Shown: positions 1 to 8,073 of the stretch, piece after piece
How positions within the stretch are numbered: position 1 is the first letter of the stretch
Layout of the letters: every line of letters starts with the position of its first letter
Notes under the pieces: model-generated
The model's input: the letters and a program-made list of their open reading frames with translations, nothing else
Told to the model about the DNA's origin: nothing
Database searches by the model: none
DNA from: Paenibacillus pini JCM 16418
GTDB taxonomy: Bacteria; Bacillota; Bacilli; Paenibacillales; Paenibacillaceae
NCBI RefSeq assembly: GCF_000576305.1
Contig: NZ_BAVZ01000001.1
Location: 496,001 to 560,000 of the forward strand
Reading direction: 5' to 3'
DNA: 64,000 nucleotides
Made by a program: the position numbers and the translations under genes

Positions 1-562
1 CCACAACACCTGGAGCAACAGCAATGACACGAATACCGTAAGGAGCCATTTCAAGTGCTGCTGATTTGGTCATCATAATGACAGCACCTTTGGTAGCGTG
101 ATAAGCAAATGTTCCTGGGGAAGCCAAGTATCCGAATACGGAAGCGGTGTTGATAATTACTCCTTTGATGCCAAGCTCCCGCATTTTTTTACCAGCAGCA
201 ATAATACCGTGAGCTACACCATGTTGATTAACATTAATTACACTATGATAATGGTTAAGATCCATATCTAGTACGGGCGTCAAACGTCCAATACCTGCAT
301 TGTTAAACATAACATCAATTCGGCCATAGGTATCAACGGTAGTTTGAACTAAACGTTCAACATCCTCGTAATTAGAAACATCTGTTTTGACAAAAAAGGC
401 TTCGCCACCCTTAGCTACGATTTCTGCAACCGTCTCGTCACCTAATTTTTCATTAAAATCGGCAATGACCACACGGTCACCTTTGCTGGCAAATTTAATA
501 GCGGTATGTTTACCAATTCCACTAGCTCCGCCTGTAATGACGGCTACTCTTTTTTCTGACAT
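1..562 (-). CDS. SDR family oxidoreductase (partial, C-terminus outside window)
   Basis: Read on the complement from an ATG at 562, with a GGAGGA ribosome binding site just upstream. It predicts an NAD(P)-dependent short-chain dehydrogenase. The dinucleotide-binding TGGASGIG is at residues 10-17, an NNAG motif is near residue 90, and a catalytic serine (NTASVFG) and Tyr-x3-Lys (YHATK) follow in the usual order. The gene runs off the left edge, so the C-terminal substrate loop is missing and the substrate cannot be guessed. It is divergent from the LysR gene at 724 across a 161-bp gap, the classic arrangement of a LysR regulator and its target. Confidence 0.9.
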   Translation of the reverse strand, partial: MSEKRVAVITGGASGIGKHTAIKFASKGDRVVIADFNEKLGDETVAEIVAKGGEAFFVKTDVSNYEDVERLVQTTVDTYGRIDVMFNNAGIGRLTPVLDMDLNHYHSVINVNQHGVAHGIIAAGKKMRELGIKGVIINTASVFGYLASPGTFAYHATKGAVIMMTKSAALEMAPYGIRVIAVAPGVV

Positions 563-723
563 TTGAGTTTCCTCCTCTAAAAATATAGATATAATACATA
601 TAAGAAGCTAATATCGAATGAATAATATCGAACACAAAACCCATTGTAGCACCGCCTTAAGTTAAACGAAATTTAACTATTTTTAATAAGTATTAAGTAA
701 AAATGAATATGGAGAAATAATTA

Positions 724-1638
724 ATGAACCTAGAGCAATGCGAAAACATCGTAGAAGTTGCGAAGATCGGCTCTCTTACCAAGGCAGCGCAGAATCGTCA
801 TGTTACGTTATCCGCGATAAGTCAATCCATTTCGCTTCTCGAAGCGGAGCTTGGCGTTATTCTATTCACTCGTTCGCGCGGCCTCGGGGCTGTTCCAACA
901 GCCGAGGGACAAGTCATTATCAGTAAGGCCAATGAAGTATTGATGAAAGTGAATGAGCTTCGAGCTGAAGCGCAAATATACAGTAATACGCTAAGCGGAC
1001 ATTTACGAATTGCTACTATTCCGGGACCAATGCATTTATTAGTGAAAGTGGTTGCGAGCTTTAAGAAGGATTTTCCCAATGTGAAAATCGAAATCTTCGA
1101 GAAAGGCCCCAAAGAAATTCTGGATAATATTCTACATAACCACATGGATATTGGTCTCATGGTCTCTCCAGAGGGAATGAGCCAGAATCTCCAAGGGATT
1201 GTATATGAGAACTTAATGGAAGGTAAATTTGTCGTTGGCGTACATCCCGATTCAACGCTCGCGCTTCAAAATACGATTACACCGGAGCAGCTAGTCGGAC
1301 AAACGTTAGTATTATACGATGACGTGTATATTCAGGATTATGTCACCCAATACTTGTCTAGCTACGGTCCGGTCGACATTCTATTCGTGAGCAATAACAC
1401 GCGGGCAATTGAGAATGCCGTTGCAGATGGTCTAGCCATTACCATTGGGCTTGATTATTCGTTTCGCAGAACATCTGGAATTCATCATTCCATCATGAAG
1501 ACGATTGAGCTCCAATCATCGGATGCTAGTCCGAAATATTTTGGTTCTGTCATTCCCGCTGGGAAGCAAGCCTCGCATATTGCGCTTCGTTTTATTAACC
1601 GACTCAAATTTGAATTCGAGGAATCGAGTTTATCATAA
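724..1638 (+). CDS. LysR family transcriptional regulator
   Basis: A 304-residue protein of typical LysR length. Residues 1-60 form the winged helix-turn-helix (core SLTKAAQNRHVTLSAISQSI), followed by a linker helix and a periplasmic-binding-like effector domain from about residue 90 to 295. The ATG at 724 follows a GGAG box. It is divergent from the SDR gene, so it probably controls that gene and itself from the shared AT-rich gap 563-723. The effector is unknown. The family call is secure; the target is inferred only from position. Confidence 0.92.
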   Translation: MNLEQCENIVEVAKIGSLTKAAQNRHVTLSAISQSISLLEAELGVILFTRSRGLGAVPTAEGQVIISKANEVLMKVNELRAEAQIYSNTLSGHLRIATIPGPMHLLVKVVASFKKDFPNVKIEIFEKGPKEILDNILHNHMDIGLMVSPEGMSQNLQGIVYENLMEGKFVVGVHPDSTLALQNTITPEQLVGQTLVLYDDVYIQDYVTQYLSSYGPVDILFVSNNTRAIENAVADGLAITIGLDYSFRRTSGIHHSIMKTIELQSSDASPKYFGSVIPAGKQASHIALRFINRLKFEFEESSLS

Positions 1639-1715
1639 CAACTCAGTTAAAAGCATGATTTATCCGAGTAAGGATAAGTCATGTATTTTTTTGCGAAAAT
1701 AAAATGTGCAGCTCG

Positions 1716-1741
1716 TGAACTTATCGAATGAGCTGTTCGTA
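1716..1741 (+). promoter_or_regulatory. Candidate ECF (SigY-type) autoregulatory promoter
   Basis: TGAAC at 1716-1720 and CGTA at 1738-1741 are separated by 17 bases. This resembles ECF promoters, in which TGAAC and CGTC boxes lie 16-17 bases apart, and B. subtilis sigY is autoregulated. The start of transcription would fall near 1749. That is after the first ATG of the frame (1744), so the sigma factor would have to start further down. The match is by eye only. Confidence 0.45.
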
Positions 1742-1785
1742 CTATGTGTGATTGCTCAAAAGGAGAGGAGGCCTGTGAATCAATC

Positions 1786-2328
1786 GTGGAAGAATTACAG
1801 CGAATAGCGCGCGCGCAGCATGGAGATGATCAGGCACTTGCCGAATTATTACAAGATAACTACTCTTTTCTGATGAAGTATTTGATGAAGGTAACGATGA
1901 ACCCAACGCTTGCAGAAGATCTCACACAAGAAACAATGATGAAATGTATTGAGAAAATCTCGCTCTATAACGGTGAATCTAAGTTCTCATCATGGATGAT
2001 TACGATAGCAACTCGCCTCTATATGGATCAAATGCGCCGCAAGAAGGTCGAAGAGAGATGGCGGGAACAGCAGCATGCTTTTAAAAAAATGCAGTGGCAG
2101 CTACAGCATCAACAGGAAGCTTGGACCGAGGCTATTGAAGCATTGGCCGTACTTGGGTACGAGTGGAGATTACCCATTCTTTTAAAGCATTATTACGGTT
2201 ATGCCTACGATGAAATTGCCATTATGATGGATATTCCGCTAGGAACGGTGAAATCACGCGTATTTAATGGACTACAGCAGTTACGAAAGGAGCTGAAGCA
2301 GGATGAGCAAGAGAACGAAGAAGGATGA
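1786..2328 (+). CDS. sigY: ECF-type RNA polymerase sigma factor, SigY-like
   Basis: A small sigma-70 family factor. Region 2 (LAEDLTQETMMKCIEKI to SSWMITIATRLY) binds the -10 element and core enzyme. Region 4 (LPILLKHYYGYAYDEIA to GTVKSRVFNGLQQLRKEL) is a C-terminal helix-turn-helix for the -35 element. The frame is open from an ATG at 1744, but that ATG would lie upstream of the transcription start of the candidate promoter. A strong AGGAGAGGAGG at 1761-1771 points to the GTG at 1786, giving 180 residues, close to B. subtilis SigY. The five genes that follow match the order yxlC-yxlD-yxlE-yxlF-yxlG, which is the strongest reason for the name. The start remains uncertain because the spacer to GTG 1786 is long (14 nt). 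Confidence 0.85.
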   Translation: MEELQRIARAQHGDDQALAELLQDNYSFLMKYLMKVTMNPTLAEDLTQETMMKCIEKISLYNGESKFSSWMITIATRLYMDQMRRKKVEERWREQQHAFKKMQWQLQHQQEAWTEAIEALAVLGYEWRLPILLKHYYGYAYDEIAIMMDIPLGTVKSRVFNGLQQLRKELKQDEQENEEG

Positions 2329-2689
2329 CATCATTCAACAACAAGATGCTGAAGGGGAGAGCTTTTTAGAGCAGGATGAGCTAATTACTGAAATCGTAAA
2401 TAGTTTGGATCAGATGGATCAGCATCTGTCCGTGCCAAGCACTCCAAACTTGCTTGTAATGCAGCAGCTTGTGATGCAGCACAAGCAATTGCTACGTCAG
2501 CGGAATCGGAAAGATCTACTCATCTTTATAGCTGTCGCTCTGATTATCGTAAGTATTTATGCTGGAGTCGCTTCGGTGAGCTTTGTGTGGCTAATTCTAA
2601 GTCAGCTTCTATTATTTGTGATCGTTGGTGTGTATGCACTGATTGGGTATACGCATGCGCAGAAGAAGGTGAAGTCTCCACATGCCTAA
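2303..2689 (+). CDS. yxlC: YxlC-like membrane protein, probable SigY regulator
   Basis: A 128-residue protein overlapping the end of sigY by 26 bases, so the two are translationally coupled. The acidic N-terminal half is cytoplasmic in character. Two hydrophobic helices follow at about residues 72-92 and 97-117. In B. subtilis the product at this place in the sigY operon takes part in negative control of SigY; the same role here is inferred from gene order and topology. The call rests on synteny more than on sequence motifs. Confidence 0.75.
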   Translation: MSKRTKKDDIIQQQDAEGESFLEQDELITEIVNSLDQMDQHLSVPSTPNLLVMQQLVMQHKQLLRQRNRKDLLIFIAVALIIVSIYAGVASVSFVWLILSQLLLFVIVGVYALIGYTHAQKKVKSPHA

Positions 2690-2894
2690 CGATATCAACA
2701 CAGTGCCCGTGTGGGTATTCATTTTGGGTGCACTATTACTGCTTGGGCAAGCGACCTGGCTGTTCTGGGATGCTGGCAAGCGCGGGAAACGTAAATGGTT
2801 CTGGGGCATATGGGGATTGACTCAATTTCCTTCTCCCCTACTTGTGTACCTGATCCTAAATGTGTATTTACCTTATCGCAAGAAGAACCACTGA
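2682..2894 (+). CDS. yxlD: YxlD-like small membrane protein
   Basis: A 70-residue protein with two hydrophobic segments (about 8-28 and 42-62) around a basic loop (DAGKRGKRKW). It overlaps the end of yxlC by 8 bases. By position it matches B. subtilis YxlD, reported to act with YxlC in holding SigY inactive. The topology resembles the PLD-nuclease N-terminal type of two-helix domain also seen in the next gene. Confidence 0.72.
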   Translation: MPNDINTVPVWVFILGALLLLGQATWLFWDAGKRGKRKWFWGIWGLTQFPSPLLVYLILNVYLPYRKKNH

Positions 2895-2928
2895 ACGTAT
2901 TCACGCAGCTTAAAGAGGAGGGAATGGC

Positions 2929-3144
2929 ATGTATTTAGCCACTACTAATATAGATTGGAGCGTGCTCGCTCCGATTATTTTACCACTTATTATTATTCAA
3001 ATCATTCTGATGATTATTGCCTTTGTATCACTCTATAAAGCAGAGGCTACACGTGGTCCAAAGTGGGTATGGGCACTTATTATTTTATTCGTCAATATTC
3101 TGGGGAGTGTCGCTTACTTTGTTATAGGGAGGAAGGATGCATGA
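2929..3144 (+). CDS. yxlE: YxlE-like PLDc_N two-helix membrane protein
   Basis: A 71-residue protein with an N-terminal hydrophobic helix (about 14-35) and a second one (about 48-66). Between them lies the motif TRGPKWVWALIILFVNILG, typical of the phospholipase D nuclease N-terminal (PLDc_N) family. A GAGGAGG ribosome binding site precedes the ATG. The stop overlaps the ATG of the ABC ATPase gene by four bases (ATGA). Gene order makes it the YxlE counterpart; its function is not known. Confidence 0.75.
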   Translation: MYLATTNIDWSVLAPIILPLIIIQIILMIIAFVSLYKAEATRGPKWVWALIILFVNILGSVAYFVIGRKDA

Positions 3145-4062
3145 CGAATCTCTTAAAGGTCGAGCATCTATCTAAACAATTTAAAGGTCATCCTGTTGTA
3201 AAGGATATCAGTTTTAATATCGAAGAAGGACACTGTGTTGCACTTCTCGGACCTAATGGAGCGGGAAAAACGACTACACTTCATATGCTAACTGGACTGT
3301 TAAAAGCTACATCAGGTCATATTCGGTTGCTAGTTAACGGTCAAGAAGTTGCTGATCCAAGACAATATATCGGCTATTTGCCGCAAACGCCAACCTTCTA
3401 TCCGTGGATGACGGGCCAAGAATTCGTACAATATTCCGCAGAATTATCAGGATTAACATTGCTAGAAGCAAGAGGCCGCACGAAAGAATGGCTTGAACAA
3501 GTAGGGCTGACGGATGCTGCGAGACGTAAAATCGGTGGTTACTCTGGTGGGATGAAGCAGCGTCTCGGGTTTGCACAAGCCCTTATCCATGAGCCGAAGC
3601 TGCTTATTCTGGACGAGCCGGTATCGGCGCTGGACTGCGGGGCGTAGAGATGTGCTGAATCTGTTGCAAGATATTCGAAAGAATACAACGGTGTTATTCT
3701 CCACCCATGTGCTGCATGATGCGGAAGAAATATGTGATGATATTATCCTGATACGTGACGGACACATTGCGATGCAAGGTGGACTCGACGATATTCGTCG
3801 GTCGTATAGTGAGCCGATCATTACGATTAGACCTGAGCGAAGCGAAGGATCGCAAGCGTGGATGGATTCGCTCATCCATAAAGAGTATGTTACGGATGTG
3901 CAGCAGGGCCGTGATGAGATCAAGCTTACGGTAAGTAATATGGACCAAGCACAAGTGGGCTTGCTTGAGGATGCGTTACTCCATCATGTGAAGCTTCGTA
4001 CATTCGAAGCAGGTAGCAGCACACTCGAGGATTTATATCTTAAGGTGGTGCAGGAAGCGTGA
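3141..4062 (+). pseudogene. yxlF: YxlF-like ABC transporter ATPase, frameshifted
   Basis: An ABC ATPase with Walker A GPNGAGKTT, Q-loop (YLPQTPTF), signature YSGGMKQRLG and Walker B LLILDEPVSALD. After this Asp (codon 3633-3635) the frame is lost and meets a TAG at 3645-3647. The protein continues in another frame from 3637 (AGRRDVLNLLQDI, then H-loop region FSTHVLHDAEEICDD) to 4062. Restoring the usual DPAGRRD sequence needs two extra bases at 3636, so the lesion is a 2-bp loss or a 1-bp gain. Everything else is intact, so this could be a recent mutation or a sequence error. The partner permease starts at 4059. Confidence 0.85.
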
Positions 4063-4835
4063 GACAGTGGAGCTTGTTTTTTCGTAAAGAAATGCTAGAA
4101 ATGACACGCAGTTATAAATGGTTATGGGTGCCGATCGTATTTCTGCTATATGGTGTGATGCAGCCGATCAGCATGTATTTTCTGCCAGACATCTTAAAAC
4201 ACGCAGGGAACATGCCTGAAGGAACCATCATCAATATCCCCACGCCTACAGGACCAGAAGAGCTTGCGCAAACCTTAGGGCAATATGACACGATTGGTAT
4301 TCTGATCTTGGTGCTGGCAATGATGGGAATTCTATCTGCTGAGCGTCAGAGCGGCGTGATCTCGATGATTTTTGTCAAACCTATTTCCTATCTCTCCTAC
4401 GTTGGAGCTAAATGGGCAAGTATTATTGCGCTTTCAGGTGCCTCATTCTTAATCGGCTACGCCGGAGCTTGGTATTATTCACATTTCTTAATGAGTCCCA
4501 TTCCTGTTGGGGCTGCGATTCAGGGAGCGCTGCTCTATGTATTATGGCTGAGCTTTATTGGATCTCTGTTACTATTCGTTAGCTCATTTCTAAATAGTGC
4601 GGCGGCGATTGCTTTTACAACGATTGGAGGTGCCGTGATTCTGTCCGTGTTATCTGGACTACTTCCTCGGTATTTAGCTTGGAGTCCAAGCAACTTATCT
4701 AAGATGGCGATGGAATTCATACAGACCGGAACGACATCGATGAATTTGACTGCGATCCTTGTGTTGAGTATTGGGTGTATTGTGGCTTGTCTGTGTGGGA
4801 CGGTTCTGGTGATTAGCCGGAGGCAGAAGGTGTGA
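4059..4835 (+). CDS. yxlG: YxlG-like ABC-2 type permease
   Basis: A 258-residue integral membrane protein with about six hydrophobic helices and the cytoplasmic motif ILSAERQSGVISMIFVKPI that marks ABC-2 permeases. It starts at a GTG overlapping the ATPase stop (GTGA). It would pair with the YxlF ATPase to form an exporter controlled with SigY. The substrate is unknown. It is the last gene of the six-gene sigY-type operon; no clear terminator is seen after it. Confidence 0.85.
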   Translation: MRQWSLFFRKEMLEMTRSYKWLWVPIVFLLYGVMQPISMYFLPDILKHAGNMPEGTIINIPTPTGPEELAQTLGQYDTIGILILVLAMMGILSAERQSGVISMIFVKPISYLSYVGAKWASIIALSGASFLIGYAGAWYYSHFLMSPIPVGAAIQGALLYVLWLSFIGSLLLFVSSFLNSAAAIAFTTIGGAVILSVLSGLLPRYLAWSPSNLSKMAMEFIQTGTTSMNLTAILVLSIGCIVACLCGTVLVISRRQKV

Positions 4836-5111
4836 GGGGACGGAAGAGAATGAATAACGTAGTTTAAAGCGGAGATTAAATAGAAGTTTGAATGAGAGAT
4901 TGAATGAAAAATTGGATGAGAAAAATAATATCTTACGAATGAGGAATTTGAGACACTTAGATTAGAATGAGAAACTAAAAAATATTCGTAGAGATGCATG
5001 AGTCGCGTGTCGTAGCTTTCTAGCAGGTCGTGTGGTTTAACATTAATAGCGGATACAAGTGGTTAATTAACCAAATGCATTACATGTGTCGTTCTAGATG
5101 TATGATTCGAG
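4836..5111. other. AT-rich non-coding gap with no recognised feature
   Basis: No open frame with a ribosome binding site is seen on either strand. The first part (4850-4980) is rich in near-repeats of GAATGAGAnnTTGAATGA type, possibly remnant sequence. Nothing else can be supported. Confidence 0.4.
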
Positions 5112-5117
5112 TATAAT
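5112..5117 (+). promoter_or_regulatory. Candidate -10 box for the recombinase transcript
   Basis: TATAAT at 5112-5117 is a perfect sigma-A type -10 hexamer, 110 bp upstream of the recombinase gene. The -35 hexamer is poor, so this is weak or needs an activator. A transcript from here would carry the hairpin at 5154-5186 in its leader. Confidence 0.45.
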
Positions 5118-5153
5118 GGATATGTAACTGACTTTAAATGACCGGAAGCACCG

Positions 5154-5186
5154 GGCCTACAAAGGAGAACCTTTGTAGGCCTTTTT
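5154..5186 (+). terminator. Terminator-like hairpin in the recombinase leader
   Basis: A perfect 12-bp stem (GGCCTACAAAGG / CCTTTGTAGGCC) with loop AGAA, directly followed by TTTTTCT. A small CCGG-AAGCA-CCGG hairpin sits just before it. It lies between a good -10 box (5112) and the recombinase start (5227). It would therefore stop most transcripts before the gene: a possible attenuator, or simply the end of an upstream transcript. Confidence 0.85.
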
Positions 5187-5226
5187 CTATTGTGTACTAT
5201 TCAGGTAAAGGGAAGGAGAATTTGTT

Positions 5227-5787
5227 ATGTTGCGACTATCATTAATGAAGAGAGATGAATCTTCATTTGGTCTTCGATTGCTAACGTATCATAAGGAAGG
5301 GGTTGACAGAATCAAGCAGATACCCGGTAGAGTATGGCTTGAGAAGGAGCGGGTCTGGTCCATTTCTTACGATGAGAAGAGCTTAGTATATGTATTTGCT
5401 GTTTTTCAACATGATGAAGTAGAGATAGAATCTGGATTGTATGAGGATTGTCAGCGATTGAAGAGTTTAGTGAATGAGAGGGATGCGGCCGCCAAAGTAG
5501 AAGAAGCTGTTACAAATCATGCTGAGAACATACAACAGCACGCTTTAATGAGGAAACGAGAGTTTGATCCTTCAAAATTGCGGGAGCAGCTGCGTATAAG
5601 AGGATATAGTGCTAAGACGATTAAAGCTTACATCGGTCATGTGAAGCGGTTTTATCAATACTTGAATCAACAGCATTCGGATTTTTATTCGTCCTCTATA
5701 CAGTCGTATTCACTCTTACTTCTAGATCAGAACTTCTCACACGCTTACGTGAACCAAGCGTTAACTGAAATCACCGATATAGGTTAA
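5227..5787 (+). CDS. Truncated tyrosine recombinase (N-terminal extension plus core-binding domain)
   Basis: A 186-residue protein with a GGAAGGAG ribosome binding site. Residues 1-75 contain the pattern IKQIPGRVWLEKERVWSI, which I associate with N-terminal extensions of some XerC/D-like recombinases. Residues about 115-186 are the phage-integrase SAM-like core-binding domain (LREQLRIRGYSAKTIKAYIG, then HVKRFYQYLNQ, ending NQALTEI). A complete enzyme would go on for some 170 residues carrying the catalytic Arg-His-Arg-Tyr set. Here the frame stops at 5785 and I find no such residues in any frame before the hairpin at 5848. It lies directly before the cassette array in the same direction. It is probably the relic of the enzyme that built the array, or a DNA-binding fragment; a full-length enzyme must then be elsewhere or lost. 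Confidence 0.8.
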   Translation: MLRLSLMKRDESSFGLRLLTYHKEGVDRIKQIPGRVWLEKERVWSISYDEKSLVYVFAVFQHDEVEIESGLYEDCQRLKSLVNERDAAAKVEEAVTNHAENIQQHALMRKREFDPSKLREQLRIRGYSAKTIKAYIGHVKRFYQYLNQQHSDFYSSSIQSYSLLLLDQNFSHAYVNQALTEITDIG

Positions 5788-5847
5788 AACCTTGTAAAGA
5801 GTATATAAGTACTGGTAAATCTACAAATTAAGAGACAAAGAGATAGA

Positions 5848-5905
5848 TAGTCGCGAGTGAATCCGAAGAAACGGGTAACCCCCTTCGGCGCCGCGGCTAT
5901 TTTTT
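5848..5905 (+). terminator. Two-tier hairpin with T-run after the recombinase (copy 1 of 3)
   Basis: Outer stem TAGTCGCG / CGCGGCTA, inner stem CCGAAG / CTTCGG, then six T. Related structures with compensating changes occur at 21843-21890 and 54396-54449. It most likely ends the recombinase transcript. Confidence 0.7.
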
Positions 5906-6002
5906 ACAAAAAATCAATGAAATCAATAAATAACGATATGAGAAAAGTGAAGATAAATGGAAGAGCCAGATCAATAGAGATGGGTTATAATACCATCTAA
6001 GG

Positions 6003-6026
6003 ACTTTATTAAAGACTTTATTAAAG
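6003..6026 (+). repeat. 12-bp tandem duplication in the gap before the array
   Basis: ACTTTATTAAAG occurs twice back to back in the otherwise featureless gap 5906-6084 between recombinase and first site. An attI-like site could lie in this gap but none is recognisable. Confidence 0.6.
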
Positions 6027-6084
6027 ACTGTGTTAAGTACAAGATGAAGAGCAAATTTAGTATATCAATGAGGTCGGAGACATC

Positions 6085-6246
6085 AGTTAACAGAACATTC
6101 CTGTTTCGTAGCTGACGCTCCTCAGTCGCCATTTGATGGTTTTCGTAGAAGTAGATTCAGGCGACACATTCAAATCGGCTAAGTCTGACGACCCGGTGCT
6201 ATGCACCTTAAGCCGTTTGAACGTCAGGAATGCGGGAACGTTATAG
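6085..6246 (+). repeat. attC-like site 1 (first of the array)
   Basis: Opens AGTTAAC, closes GTTATAG. Outer arms ATTCCTG / CAGGAAT; inner arms AGTCGCC / GGCGAC; inner hairpin GGTGC-TAT-GCACC. Very similar to site 27 at 28282, including the unusual opening. It marks the upstream edge of the cassette array. Confidence 0.8.
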
Positions 6247-6358
6247 GAAATCAGCGAACATCCTAAAAAACATGTACAGGCCATTTTCTCATAGATGTAT
6301 TTCATTTAACAGAAAATTTAGCGTAACTACAATATTCTATATTCGTTTAATATTATAA

Positions 6359-6391
6359 GAGTTGAAAATGAGTTTTCAACTCGATTTTTTT
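6359..6391 (+). terminator. Intrinsic terminator
   Basis: Perfect 10-bp stem GAGTTGAAAA / TTTTCAACTC with loop TGAG followed by a run of seven T. It sits about 110 bp after site 1, before the first cassette gene, so read-through from the recombinase side would be stopped. Confidence 0.88.
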
Positions 6392-6605
6392 ATTACATTT
6401 ATGGGGACATGGAGAAGTTAGATACTAATAAAAAATTAGAAATATCAGAGTGGATAGAATTAGCTAGTCAAGTTCAATAGATCGTTCGATAACTTTGAAT
6501 TTTCCATTCAATTGAACAAATGAACATATTAGTTGAATAAGAACTAAAAAAATCATAAGAATCAGAAAAGAATGTATACTTCTAAATATATAAGGAGGGA
6601 ATATT

Positions 6606-6800
6606 GTGGATTTATTCTTTTATACAAATATAATTAGAAATATCATTGCTAAATTTTTTCAAGACGGAATATGGGTTATAGCTTTCTTTTATTTACTAAA
6701 TAAAACATTTGAAAGCGAAAAACTCATACAAGTATCAAAAAAAATTACTATAGTCATTTTTGCATTCTTACTATTATATTCAATATTAGTGAGTATTTAG
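6606..6800 (+). CDS. Small membrane protein of unknown function (cassette 1)
   Basis: A 64-residue, very hydrophobic protein that I do not recognise. It starts at GTG 6606, nine bases after AAGGAGGG. Helices lie at about residues 18-32 and 45-63, linked by a charged segment (NKTFESEKLIQVSKK). It lies alone between sites 1 and 2 in the direction of the array. AT content is high. The strong ribosome binding site is the main reason to call it real. Confidence 0.6.
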   Translation: MDLFFYTNIIRNIIAKFFQDGIWVIAFFYLLNKTFESEKLIQVSKKITIVIFAFLLLYSILVSI

Positions 6801-6807
6801 CTTATTA

Positions 6808-6828
6808 AACTAACAGAAAACGATTGTT
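6808..6828 (+). repeat. AACTAACG...CGATAGTT palindromic motif, copy 1
   Basis: AACTAACAGAAAACGATTGTT, an imperfect inverted repeat just after the gene of cassette 1. The same 21-bp motif occurs at 7647, 21743 and 26403, each between a cassette gene and the next site. Confidence 0.55.
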
Positions 6829-6873
6829 AAAGATAACTAAAGCTGAGGGTATTACAAAGAAGACACTGACATC

Positions 6874-7031
6874 CTATAACAATGCATTCCTGCATCGTCG
6901 CTGACGCTCCTTGCTCGCCAAGAGGATATTCGTAGACTTGAATCAAGCGACACATTCAACCGGCTAAGTCTGACGACCCGGTGCTACGCACCTTAAGCCG
7001 CTTGAACGTCAGAAATGCGGGAACGTTATAC
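6874..7031 (+). repeat. attC-like site 2
   Basis: Opens CTATAAC, closes GTTATAC, followed by GCAATTG. Outer arms centred on ATTCCTG / CAGAAAT; inner hairpin GGTGC-TAC-GCACC and CTCGCC / AAGCGA arms. Frames running rightward out of this site are not genes. Confidence 0.8.
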
Positions 7032-7304
7032 GCAATTGCCCAAAAGCCATTGAAGAACATCCCATCCCAACCCTCAAGCAATGAAAACCAGGGCGATAAG
7101 TACAGAAGAGCTCAGATGATTCATATTAGTTCTATCGAGGTCACGCCGGTTGCTTCGATAGGTCGAATTATACGAGCTCGGGCCCTGTTTTCAAATGCCG
7201 TTTTGAGGGTTGTGACCATAATGAAGAGAAGAGGTTATTATGGTAATAACTATAATTTTTGGTTGTGGGATAAATAGATTATTTGAAAATGGGGGATTCA
7301 AAAT

Positions 7305-7621
7305 ATGAAACGTAAAATTCAACTAATGGAAACCTACGTAAATATCGTTGCAAATTCCATACTCTTCAATCAAGGGAATAACAACAGGTAGACCGATACC
7401 AAATGCATTTAAAATATATGGTGCTTTATTTGGAGGAATGAGAAGTGGGTTATTTAGATCAAATGGTGGTTACCAACTGCACTTTTTTGAAAATGAGCTT
7501 GAAACTCTTCATTTAAGATTTGAATAGTTTTCAAGTTGGTAAGTTCAAAATATCAAAGTTGATCATTGGTGTTCAAAATCCTGAAGAAATAAGTAAAAAT
7601 ATTTCCGAAAGAGTGAAGTGA
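7305..7621 (+). pseudogene. Decayed unknown gene (cassette 2)
   Basis: An ATG at 7305 follows GGGGGA, but the frame stops after 28 codons. Coding-like sequence goes on in a second frame (PIPNAFKIYGALFGGM, then SNGGYQLHFFENELETL) and a third (FQVGKFKISKLIIGVQNPEE), ending at 7621. At least two indels are needed to rejoin it, into a protein of about 105 residues. I do not recognise the family. It fills the cassette between sites 2 and 3. Confidence 0.5.
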
Positions 7622-7646
7622 TAATTTGTTGATGAACTGTTCTTTG

Positions 7647-7667
7647 AACTAACGTCGAACGATAGTT
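7647..7667 (+). repeat. AACTAACG...CGATAGTT palindromic motif, copy 2
   Basis: AACTAACGTCGAACGATAGTT, the best-formed copy: eight-base arms with one mismatch around a five-base loop. Confidence 0.6.
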
Positions 7668-7680
7668 GAATGGGGTGATT

Positions 7681-7708
7681 GAGAGCCATCATTTATTTGA
7701 TGGCTCTC
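7681..7708 (+). terminator. Hairpin, probable terminator
   Basis: Perfect 11-bp stem GAGAGCCATCA / TGATGGCTCTC with loop TTTATT. The T-run after it is weak (CTCCATT), so termination may be partial. Confidence 0.6.
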
Positions 7709-7832
7709 TCCATTAACACACTGGCTCTATTACACCGAAATATTTAATATGAAGAGGAATCAAGGCACGATAAGAGCAGAGAGTTAAGGTCAATGAATCT
7801 TCCTTGGGATATTCGAAGAAGAGGGCAACAGC

Positions 7833-8021
7833 GTATAACAACATGTTCACGCTTCGGGCCATTCGGCCCTCGGTCCGGCTGGAGCATTTGATGAGGATTC
7901 GAAGAAGTATTTCACGCGAGGAAGTAGAATCAGCCGGACACATCCGCACCGAACAACCGCATCGTCCGGCGGTTTCGTCGCCTTAAGTCGGTGGGACGTC
8001 GTGAACACAAGAACGTTATAG
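7833..8021 (+). repeat. attC-like site 3
   Basis: Opens GTATAAC, closes GTTATAG, followed by GAAATTG. Outer arms GTTCACG / CGTGAAC; inner arms GTCCGGC / GCCGGAC. One of the long 189-bp sites, with an extra segment TATTTCACGCGAGGAAGT. Confidence 0.85.
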
Positions 8022-8073
8022 GAAATTGAGGAAACAAAATTATTAAACAACTAAAAAACAATTGGAGGATATG

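Noticed and set aside
3462..3923. Long minus-strand frame opposite yxlF
   Set aside because: A shadow of the real gene; composition and lack of start signals do not support it.
5788..6084. Continuation of the recombinase catalytic domain in another frame
   Set aside because: I read the frames after 5787 and found no Arg...His-x-x-Arg...Tyr pattern, and the hairpin at 5848 ends the region.
6981..7277. 98-codon frame starting inside site 2
   Set aside because: Its first third is site sequence, it has no ribosome binding site, and a sister frame appears at the equivalent place of site 27 (28391-28582). Both are products of the repeated site.
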